From positions 97,857 to 161,856 of the forward strand of contig MEHQ01003070.1 of assembly GCA_008828725.1 (NCBI GenBank): a stretch of DNA of 64,000 nt. The letters are read 5' to 3'. Under the pieces are notes generated by a model. The model did no database searches. It was not told where the DNA came from and saw nothing but the letters and a program-made list of their open reading frames with translations. Every line of letters starts with the position of its first letter. Within the stretch, counting starts at the first letter, position 1. The DNA comes from Saccharina japonica. Taxonomy: Eukaryota > Sar > Phaeophyceae > Laminariales > Laminariaceae. The translations under genes and the position numbers were made by a program. Of this stretch, positions 33,773 through 45,734 are shown one piece after another.

Positions 33773-36700
33773 GTGAGTGAGTGAGTGAGTCAAGTCATTT
33801 GTTCCATGTAAGGTAGGGGGTATCTAGTTTATACCCCTTGTTTGCGGGGTACACGGTCGCCCCGGTATAATAGTGGTCAGCTTCAAAGACTACTACAGTA
33901 CCATCATTGGTACCCAGGATCGAATCCCACCGTGTTGAGAGATTTTGTCTTTATTTGAAAAAATAAAAAGGAACCGATTGCTGAGGGCGCCTTCGTGGCG
34001 CGGGTAGGCGGAATTCGACGCAAGTCGACGAGGGAAGAAAGTGCGGCAACCATCTCGCGATAAAGATGCAAGGCAATAACCGTGGTGGGGGGGGAGGGAG
34101 AAGAGCCTACTTTGTGACCCCGAATCTGAGTTACGACCAGGAAGGAGAGAGAAAGGAAGGGCGAAGATAATAAATGGGATGAACAACACAAAAAATATAT
34201 ATATACCCTGGTATACTATATACCCAAATTATATGTACCCCCTTTATCACTAACAAAGCAAGGCCCACTTGACAAAGTTAATATTTGCCCCACTGGTGAC
34301 GCGTATATCTACTTATTTTATGCACCTACGACTACTACTGCTGTGTTGTACACCACTAGTGCTGTACTACTGCTTACCAGTACTCTGTATATGATTGTCG
34401 CCTATTAATAGAGCCGCCCCACGTACCCGAACCCTAACCTCAACCATAACCCTAACCCTATGCCAGTGAACAGGACTTGGATGCCTTGCTTCTATATATT
34501 TATGAATACTCGCATGATATACGTATATATATGTGTAATATATATAGGTCGATTGGGCCGGCTTGGATGCTGAGCTCGGCAAGACTCTATTAATACGTTG
34601 ATTCGGCCACGTATAGAAATAGGAGTATAAAAAAAGCAGATACCTACATAGCTATACGTACGCGATACAACACCACTGCTGTTGCTGTAGTGGCGCATCC
34701 ATTTTCTCCGGGTGGGTGACGCTCCCTCGCTCAAACTTCGGAGTTGAAAAACAACTGTCGGCACAACACCCACCGGCGCCGCGCAACGCCATACACAAAC
34801 CTATTGCGGTGCATACATGTGTGTGTGTTCTTCACATTAAACCTTCCTTTCTACCCGTCGACATCCAGCACACCCAGTGTCCGTGCCGATTCTTCACCCT
34901 AAAAAGGTACCAGTTCTTCTTTCTGTGGTCACAAAACCACGACACAGAGATACTACACTCAGTGCAGTAAGCAGAGCAGACAATGCAACGCCATATACGA
35001 CAGGCAAGACCCACCCTGCTAGCAATCCAGGTGCATGCAAGAGAAAAAAAGAGAAAAAAAGAAAAAAGCGAAAAGAAAAAATAATAAAAAGTAAATATAC
35101 TGAAGCAAATCAACAATCAAGCAACCAAATAAAAAGCATGACAAAAAAAGAAAGAAAGTGTCGTGCTTCTCCCAGAGGAGATGCGACCTCCAATAAAAAA
35201 CCAAATGAAATGAAAGAAAATGAAATGGACCGAAACAACGCCAACATGTATACCATCACGAAGAAGCAAACTTCCAGAAACCCTCAAAGCTACGGAAAAA
35301 TAGGACCGTCACGCCGCCGAGTGGCCCTGCAAGGTGAGGACTTCAATCCGACCTCCCGACTGTAGCGCCAGTCGAGCGCGAGCAGCCTCCAAGCCCCCCA
35401 ATACAACTTTGTGCAGTCACGTCTAAGCAAGGCAGTCAAGCAGGGGAAGATACAGGTACCGTTTCGTGCAGTGCAAGCAGCAGCACTGTCTACTACTGTG
35501 TGTCTGTAAGCGTGTAGACCCTGCAGAAGAGTATGGCGTCTGCGATCGTGGCTGTGGTGTCAACAATAAAATAATTGGTATATATACTACGTGGTATTAT
35601 ACGTATATTATACTCGTACGTACATCGAGAAAAGCCCGCCACAAGCTGTTCGCCTCCTCGCGGGGCTTTACGTTTTTGCTATTTAGGCTTTTTTTGTTTT
35701 GTTTTACTTCAAGTATCAACCAGCGCGCACGGCATAATCAAGACAAAACGACGAACACTCCGCCCGAATCGGTCATGCTGAAAGACAAAAGAGTGGGGTG
35801 AGATTTCTCGACGGATGACAAGAAATAGACGGAGTATATACAACAACAGAATAGAGCTCAATCTTGAAGTACAGCTCTACGCGCACTACTTTTAGTAGGT
35901 ACGTACATATCATACATACCTGTACATACATATATAAATATATACGAGATTTAACCTTTGGGCGTAAGGCTTCTGTTTCCGTGTTTTTTTTTGTTTTCAG
36001 TTAACCCATTCAGAACGGGTCACACATATTTTGGGACAAACTACGTGGAATTGGTGTGGGGATATTTTTTTCAGTTCTGACTGGGTTAAGAGTGTATGCG
36101 TATTCTTCACATTAGACCTTCCTTTCTACCCGTCGACATCCAGCACACCCAGTGTTCGTGCCGATTCTTCACCCTCGTACAGAGGTACCAGTTACAGTAT
36201 GTGGTCACAAAACTACGACACAGAGATACTACGCGCAGTGCAGTAAGCAGAGCAGACAATGCAATGCATATACTCGTACGACCGGCAAGACCTACCGTGC
36301 TAGCAATCCAGGCGCATGCAAGAGAAAAAAAGAGAAAAAAGAATAAAAGCGAAAAGGAAAAAAGAAAAAAATATATATATACTGAATCAAATCAGAGTGT
36401 GTGTGTGTGTTCTTCACATTAAACCTTCCTTTCTACCCGTCGACATCCAGCACACCCACCCAGTGTCCGTGCCGATTCTTCATCCTAAAAAGGTACCAGT
36501 TCTGTGGTCACAAAACTACGACACAGAGATACTACACTCAGTGCAGTGTAAGCAGAGCAGACAATGCAACGCCATATACGACAGGCAAGACCTACCCTGC
36601 TAGCAATCCAGGTGCATGCAAGAGAAAAAAAGAGAAAAAAAGAAAAAAGAAAAAAAGCGAAAAGAAAAAATAATAAAAAGTAAATATACTGAAGCAAATC

Positions 36701-39700
36701 AACAATCAAGCAACCAAATAAAAAGCATGACAAAAAAAGAAAGAAGAGTGATCAACATCGAAGCTCGTGGCACACTTGTAAAAATAATTATTAATAGTAG
36801 TCGTCACGTACACGTTGATTGTCGGATGGCGAGGAAACAAAGAAAAACAAAGTCGGAATTTCATGTGTTTCCAAGCGAAACGAAAACGAGCAGTCCACAT
36901 CGTAGATAGATGTAACGCAAGAAAATTAATGTGAAAGCAGCGTACATATGATCATATATATGATACACAGTACAGGACGCCTGATAAGAAAGAGGTTAAT
37001 AAGAAAGCCAGGCTGAGATTTGAAGGGAAATTCAGAAATTCGGGAGTCGTTATCTTGAAACTAGTGTAGAAAGCAATCACTCTCGAAAAAGAAATCCAGC
37101 CTGTGTCAGGTTTCCTGTTTTTATTAGGTGTATTGTACTGTATGATATCATAATACGTTCGAGTATTTTGTACCGGATGATTCCCTTAGATAAAATCTCG
37201 GGATATTGTAAAACGATTTTCAACCAAACTCAGGTATACCTTGTCACTTTGGTGCCAATAACAGGTACTCTACTAAAACCAAGTACAAACCACACGCTTG
37301 GAGCTACTACTGTACCTGGTACTCGTAGGCCTTTTTTGTTTTTTTTGTCCATCCCATTATTATTTTCGCCCTTCCTTCCTCTCTCCTTCCTACAGTAGTC
37401 GTATTTCAGATCCGGGGTCACAGAGTAGGCTCTTCTCCCTCCTCCCCCACTGCGGTCCCTGCCTTGCTTTTTATCGCGAGAAGATTTCAGCACTTTCTTC
37501 CCTCGTCAACTTTCGTCGAATTGTGCATGAGATGGTCAGATACACCTGGATTTGTCTTCTTTGTTCAGCTTCCAAAAATGGTCAGGTATACCTGGATTTG
37601 TCTACTTTGTTCAGTTTTCAACTGATTATGGCTAGTTTCTAATTTTGAGCCAATCAGAGGCCATACGTACACTGTCTCCTATACGGCCGACACGAAGACA
37701 TCACCACACCACGTACACACATATATATATAATTAATTAATTTCGCGAAAGAGTGTGTGTATTGATAATTAATTAATTTCACGAAAGAGGGAAATTAATT
37801 AATTACTACACACACACTCTTTCGCGAAATTAATTAATTATATATATAATGTATATACGAACCCGTAGGTCCATCCGGGACATTATTTCCATTCACGTTT
37901 TATACTACGTATACCGAGTTTGACAAATAAAGTTAAGCATTGAAAATTGTATATTCGTGATCGCAAAGACAAGACGAATCGATGCTGAGATTTTGAACGA
38001 AAACAAAATTATACACTAATAACTAGTAATTATGCAACACAGCATCAAGAAAAAAAACACCAAGACTGGCCAAAATTGGCCAAAATCAGTCGTTTTGGGA
38101 TAAATTCTCAATATCTAACAAAATTTCGCTTTCCAGGAAAAACTTAAAAAAAGACCTGCGTGTATGGCTTCAATTCATCGTTTCTCGCCCTCTTAGTTGA
38201 AATCCCACACACAATTATTTAATGTAAACTTGAACAAAACGACCTCCAGAATCCGCATTTTTGCCGATATCCTCGTCAGTTTATCATTTTTTTTTCAAAC
38301 AGAAAAAAGACCAGGCGCAAATGTGACAAGCTAGCTAAATAAAGGCTAAATATTGTGTGGCAACATTACAATCCACCTAAGCTTGGACCAGAAATTCACG
38401 TTTTTTGCAAAAATCAGGCTAGATAATATGAATTAAAAAAATATCGACGTGTTACGAGCTGGTTCCAGGAAGAAACATAAGATTCCATCTTCGCAACTTT
38501 GCACGCTGGTTTTTGAGAGTTGGAAAACGAAATTTGGCAGAGTGTTATTCACAACATTACCAAGGGCTCCAAAACTGGCCTTTTTTATTTTCGTGTTGTT
38601 TACCTCTGTACGTATATTTTTTTCAATTTTCGCGGATTTTCAGCAACTTTGACCTTAAATAACTAATGTTTTTTTTGTTTTTTTTTTTAAAGCCAGTTTT
38701 GGAGCTCTTCGTAATGTTGTGAAGAACAACCTCGTCGAGTTTTGTTTCGCAACTCTTAAAAACCAGGGTGCAAAAGTGATTTCCGCGAAGTGTATGTTTT
38801 CCCCTATGGTTTCAAATTTGCTCCACACATTTTCCTAGTAATTTGGCAGGCGGTTCTTACCACAGCCTGATAGGCTCGCAGGAAGCAAAAACGTGACATG
38901 GACGTCTTTCCCTTGTTGATGCGATCCTGTCAAGATTTCTAAAGTCGACTTAGTCGGCGTATTGACCGATATATGGCCTGAATACTATTATATTGGTTTT
39001 ACTATAGGATTACTGTAGGAAAGCTATCCCCTATGGAATAACGCCTCCCTAAGGAATACCATTTTGACCATATCTCGCGAATTACAACTCGTAAGCCAAA
39101 AATCTCTTCACCGATGTGTTCCCCTTGGCGATGCCGTCATGTCGATATATGTAGTGTTCGAAAAGGTAATATATTCCGTTTTTTATTTCCCGAAGAAGCT
39201 ATCTTGTGTTTCTCTCTGGAACCAGCTCGTATTATCTCCGTCTCGAGAGGGCCGTTTTAAGGGTATCTCTGTTTTTTCAACAACCTATATACGTACCCAT
39301 ACCCGAGACAAGTGTTCCTTGGTGACGGGGGAATTTCGGATATTCGTGTGTGTTGTGTGTGTGTGTTCTTCACATTAAACCTTCCTTTCTACCCGTCGAC
39401 ATCCAGCACACCCAGTGTCCGTGCCGATTCATCATCCTAAAAAGGTACCAGTTCTGTGCTCACAAAACTACGACACAGAGATACTACGCTCAGTGCAGTA
39501 AGCAGAGCAGACAATGCAATGCCATATTTGGAGCCGGACGGACTATACGACCAGCCACAACGACTACAGAACGTATCATACGCGCGCATAGAGCACAATG
39601 GACCTGTTGTAATATATTACGTTTAATGTGAAGAACACACACACACGTACTGCTGCTTGTTGACACGGTACGGAAAGCGAGCATTTCGGTCTCAAATTAA

Positions 39701-42700
39701 TAATTAACTCGATGTTTTGTTCGTACGCTATCAATTTTCTGGCTACGACTATATACATACATACCTGGTACAAGAGTACGGAAATCACGTCGTAGGAGTG
39801 AGCGTGATCACGAAAGCGATGAAAGCGTACGACATATATTAATACCAGTTCAGAAAACAACATACAACATTTATCAAGAATTTGGAGGACACACACATTC
39901 GCTATCATTCTGCTGTTCAGGCACAAATTCAAAAGAATGTTATATTATTTCTCACAGCCAAAAAGTCCTGAAAAACACCGTTCGCTTGTGTGCGTTTTTT
40001 TCAGTTGGTTACACTTGATTTTGGCTCAAATGGGTCAGGTACACGCGCGATCGAAATACTCGTACCGCGTACTACTGCTGCTGCTGCATCACACCCGCAA
40101 AGTGTGTGTGTGTATACATCACGTTGAGCCGTCCTTTCTATACCCGTCGACATCCAGCGCACCCAGTGTCCGTGCGGATTCTTCATCATATCGTAGAGAG
40201 ATATTATACTGGTACGATATACTATGTGGATACTTCAGGCTTCAGGGATACTTGCGTTGCAATGCAGTAGCAGAGAAGACACACTGCTGCTGATGCAACG
40301 CCATTCGTATACAACCGGCACGGCCTACCCTGCTAGCAATCCAATTGCGTGAAACAGATTAAACGAAATATAGAAAAAGCGGAAAGGTAAGAAGGAAGAA
40401 CGAAAAATTGACAAGTATAGACAAACAACAAAAAAAAGTGCTCGTAAAAAAGTGTTTTGTCACCACTGATATACCCTGCGTCGACGAGAAACGGCAACCT
40501 ACTATTAATCGTCCGTAGGTGCAGGAAGAAGCAGCAGTCGACGAACACCTTGAAACACCAGGTATTTTTTCGGTCGCGTACTCTCGCCGAAAATATAATC
40601 CGTGTTGAATGTCCACAAATCATACTTCAAACTGGAATAATGTCTTTGGCCGGAGCGGAGCTATACGAGCTGGCTTGTAACTTGGAAGCGCTAACCCTGG
40701 TGTGAGGACCTAATTCGTCCTGCCGACGACGCCAATTGTGAGGAACCTAGTGTAAGGGGACAGGGTATCCCTAGCCAGGTCAGCCTATGGAACGGGTATT
40801 CGCTGGTACTCACGTGTGTGTGTTGTTTGCTCAGAGATAGAAGAAGAGCAGCTATATTCCCTTGGCGTGATGAAAGACCGAAAGCCGGGTGAGATGACCA
40901 AAGGCCATCTGGGAACCATCCCTGGCTCCCACATAAGATACGCCTCCCAAGTACCACCAATACGGTTATTATGCCTGATACCAGGTATTTACCAAACGTT
41001 TCCACATCGTAACAGCAGTACCATAACACTGGCACCATAATGAACACACATAAAAAAGAGTACATAAAAATTGTGAGGTATGTTTGTTTCCGACTCGATA
41101 TCGCCGAGATATTCGCGGAACCTCTAAAACACCAACTTTTCCACACTAAATTCGTATAAAAACCGTCGTCCCCGATCAAGCTGAAATTTGGTGGAGACAA
41201 TGCTGACGATACAAAGAGCACATCGGTATAAATTTCGTTGCCCAATTCCCCACTCACCAAGAAGAGATATTACCAAAGTTCTTATTTCATATCTAAGTCA
41301 AGTGATTGCGACAAAAACTTAGAAAAACGTCATTTCTGCGATGCCCTGCTCAATTTTGGGGATTTTGATCTGAAAGTTTGAAGTTGTATTTGAACCGCGT
41401 GTGCACACGAACGGAAAGCCTGCTTTTTTTGTTTTTGGGTTTTCACGAAAGTCATGGCCACTTTTTTTTTTTTCTTTTTTGGAGTTTATATCGGTCATAT
41501 CTTCCGAACAAAAAATAAAATAAAAAAGGCAGGCTTTCCGTCTGTTGGTTGAGGCATGATCAACATGGTATAAAAAAATCACGTCAAAATTCGTAATATT
41601 GAATATTGAGTGGGGCATAGCCAATCCACCGGACTGTCCGTTTTTAGGCTGACCCAGCTCGTATACACCACCGGCCCTCTCATGAGAAAGTGCCCCACAA
41701 GAAACTCAGCCTAAACATTTCACGGGGGAAATACAAAATTCGACAGCTATTATACTGAAATTAGTGTGGGACACACTCCTTTCTAAAAAAAGAAAGTCAG
41801 CCTAAGCCCGATTTCTGGTTTCTTATGAGACCTGTACTGTATATGTCCAAGAGTGTTTCTGTTTGATTGTCGAGCGGAGTCTAAATGTATAGACCGATGC
41901 ACATGTATGTTATGCAACAGAACAGCATCATTAGTATGCATGTATGTGTGTATGTATGTATGTATGCATTTTCTTTTGTTTTGTTTGGGTCCAGGATACG
42001 GGTGCCACATCGTTGCTGCTCAATGGGCATATTATTAATTTTGCGTTGAACGTTGGACGTAAGGACGAAGAAGATGCGCACATCACCTGCTGCTGCCTAG
42101 CACTTGTAGTTGAAGCATGCGTATTCATGTTACTACTATTAAGAACATGCATTAATTATTAGTGTTTTTATCACATACAGCAGTAACGTAGCAGCACTCT
42201 GTCCCAAACCGTAAGGAACGACTATATTGTTCGAACGGCACGATTATTCCGTGGCAAAGTGAGATATCACTGTACCAAAGGTTCACAGCAAAAGCATCGC
42301 CAAAAACTCGAGAATCTATTTGTATAATTATTCTGTAGGCTGTGGTGTGTGTACTTCATATTTACCCGTCATTTCTATCCGTCGACATCCAGCACATCTA
42401 TTAATAATGTCTTTGCCGACTCTTCACGCTATAGAGATACGTACCAGTTATGTGGTCACAAAACTACGACACAGAGATACTACGTTGCAATGCAGTAAAG
42501 CAGTGCAATGCCATATATAGATGAGCTTCGACGAAATCCTCGAGCTCACAGCGTTGTTTTTTTTGTTTTTTTAATATACATATATACGACAGGCACGACC
42601 TACCCTGCTGGCAACCAAGCTGCGTGAAAGAGAAGAAAAGAATAAGCGAAAAGGGAAAAAGGAAGACTATTAATAATATATACAATAAAGAACACTAGCC

Positions 42701-45672
42701 AAAAGAAGGTATACCTAGGCCTTTTGAGCCATTTATAGGTACACGGCGTAGTGCACCCCGGAAAACGCTTCCTGGCCGCGCATGATATTAGGCCTGTGCT
42801 CAACCGTACTTACAAATGGCTCAAAAAGCCAACGGTAGACCTATTTTCAGCTACTCAACTTCCGTGTTACCGATTTTTGTCTTTTAATGTACCTATTAAT
42901 GGCTCGAACGATCACTTTTTGACAACTGAAATATAAACAGACGGCCACATCAGATGCCGGGACTGTCACCAGGAAAACGTACCTGTCAAACCAAGTATAT
43001 GGAGAGGCACCAATGAGGCAGTTACATGGTGCCCCCATAATGTAGTTTTCTCAGGAAGTGGCCACACTAGAAAACACATTAACTCATTGAAGCTGTCATC
43101 CATATGCATGTTCCCCTCGCAAGCGGTTCTTTGCAGGATGTAGGTCACCCTTCATGCGACTCGCCCAACACCTCATGGCGTTTCGCGCTTGGTGCTAGCA
43201 ATGTCTGTCTGGCGGGTGAAAACCTGACATGCTCCGTCCCGGCATTGTAGGGATGCGAGGGTCTATGGTCATACGCTTTCGGCCATGAATGATAATGAAG
43301 TACACCCCCCCCCCCCCCCCCCCATCTTGAAAATAATCACGCAGCACAAACTCAAACGATGCCAAGCTCTAAGGATCTCCCCCTGCCACCTGTATGGCCC
43401 TCAGGGTCTGCACCCTCTGAACGATTCATCCCTACTCGTGCACGCCTCAAGCTCCTCGAAAACCCTTCAATGCGTCAAGGTTTAGGCATGGTACAGCTGT
43501 TGTAGGACTGCACGAATCGTTCCCGAGGCTCTCCACTGGAGGGAAGGGGCACATATACCCGTACCTAGCCCAAACGTGGTTCGCCAAAAAAAAAAATAGT
43601 GAAAAGTGCATCACGATGAACAAATCTACAGCAGTACGACCACAACGCGTGCTGCGACCGAGATAGCACTTTTTGATCGGCCGGCTACTCAACCGAGGAA
43701 ACACTGGCCTCTCTAAGGCATGTGCCGTATATATGGCGCATGCCTTACACTGCCTTCTAAGGCGTGCGCCTTATATATGGCGCATGCTCTTTCGTTGGAA
43801 TACCACATTGTTTTCGCTCCACAACATTTCGCGTCATTTTTCCTAGACGATACGTAGAGTTGTTTACCCGGATCGGTTGCAGTTTCGTCTTTCTTTATTC
43901 GAAATCCACTTTTGGGTGAGGGAACAAAGCTCTTTTTACGCGACGGGCCTTTGAAAAATGTTCCGTGTGCACCTTTATATACCGTAGCCGAGATCTCCCA
44001 CCGGCAATAAAAAAGAAGATACGGTGGAGGTGCACCATGTTTTCCTCTGGGGCTCTTGACTTGAGGAGCTCTGCACTACCGGCCCTCTCATGAGAAAGAC
44101 GCGTGCTACGGTAGAGGTATACCTTATTTTGGCTAAATCGTTTTCTGAGCGATCGTGCTCCTTGACCCAAATTCGTCGATTTTTCATTTTTGTGACGAAT
44201 ACATGTTTCAGAGTATACTTCGGTCATGAGATTTCTCACCCGGCAGCACTTTTATTTTCCTCCAAAATCCTTTTTACGGTGAGGCATGACGCTCTTTAAG
44301 TGAGGAGGTCAGGAAAAAAAATGGTGCACCTCTGTCGTAGCATGCGTCGAAAGTGCTCCACAAGAAACTCAGCCTAAATACGAAGGGGGGAAATAAGAAA
44401 TTCGACGGCTATTATACTGGAGTTAGTGTGGGACACACCCCTTTCTCAAATAAGAAAGTCAGCCTGATCCTGGTTTCTGGTTTCTTATGAGCTGACGCGT
44501 ACTGCATGTGCCTCACCCAAAGACTGTTTTTTTTTGTTTTGCGGGAACAAAAGTGCTACCCGATTAACAATACCATGGCCTACATACAGGTATGCAACAA
44601 AGATAATATTGCAACCCCAAGAAAGGAAGTCCGACGAATTTGGGGGTTCAGGAGAGCACCATCATAAATCGAAACCAAATTCCAGCCAAAAACATATGCT
44701 AGCGCTCTATCGTAGCACGCGACTTCTTGTAAAACACAGAATCTTAATTGCGACTGTTCTGGAGAGTAGGTTGTGTGCTTGCTTAGACTCCTACCAGTCG
44801 TGGGTATCGTAGCTGCACTAAAAGGGGGAATGATGACACCATTGTTTTCACTAACGCGTTGAGGCCGCCCGGGTGAGTGTGGATTCGAATCTCCCTCGAA
44901 GCTGGACTTCAAGATAGGTTGTTCGCGCAGCATACCAAGGCGGTCCAATGATGACGGTTCATATCGCTGAACAAAAAATACAACAAAAGGCACACACGTT
45001 TGCTTTTTGAATGCAAAGCTTTTGAGTGGTTACTTGGTCGACGGGCTCAGAGAAACTGGAAAAGAAAACTCTAACATACGACCCCCCTCGCGTAGCCCCA
45101 GTCAGATTTCGGTTTTATCGTATCTAGCTAGCACGTGGCTGTACTACAACGAGGACAGGAATAGTTCACACGTCTGAACCGTATGTGCAATACCTCATGG
45201 CGTTTCGCGCTTGGTGCAAGCAATGTCTGCCTGGTTGGTGAAAACCCAACGCGCTCCGTCCCGGCATTGTAGGGATGCGAGGGTCTATGGTCATANNNNN
45301 NNNNNNNNNNNNNNNNNNNNNNNNNNNNNNNNNNNNNNNNNNNNNNNNNNNNNACGCCCCCCCCCCCCCCCCCCACCCGCCCCCCGGCGCTCCTCCACAC
45401 CCTCCTGGAAAACTCGCTCAAATTGCCTATATATTATATATCAGGATGGGGCGTACGTCGGACCGTTGATCATGACGAAGGAATCAATGGGCAACAACAT
45501 CCCGGCCCTGGTGAGTAACACCAAGGAGTCACACCACGACGTTCGCGACTACATGTTGGCCACCCTAAGGGAGAGGCTCGCGGCCACGCAGCCTTCCCTC
45601 ACGCACGCCTGCGACACTTTCTACAAGGACCTCAAAGAGAATGGTGAGGGAGGTTGTAGGCAGGGGAGGCGG

Positions 45673-45734
<62 letters not shown>

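Larger units (their letters stand above)
33773..45444 (+). other. Gene B intron 1 (11.7 kb)
   Basis: GT-AG intron, nine times the length of gene A intron 1. Filled with S1, R1, M1, M2/M3, C-rep, an LTR fragment and hairpins, listed separately, plus the assembly gap. A short TTAGGG-like stretch occurs at 34429-34460. 35160-36090 and 38800-39340 show nothing I recognise. Confidence 0.8.

Noticed and set aside
34429..34460. CCCTAA-like interstitial telomere sequence
   Set aside because: Only a few imperfect units; too short to claim a telomere relic.
36316..36603. Lys/Glu-rich open frames in A-rich tails
   Set aside because: They are translations of the R1 poly(A/G) tails.
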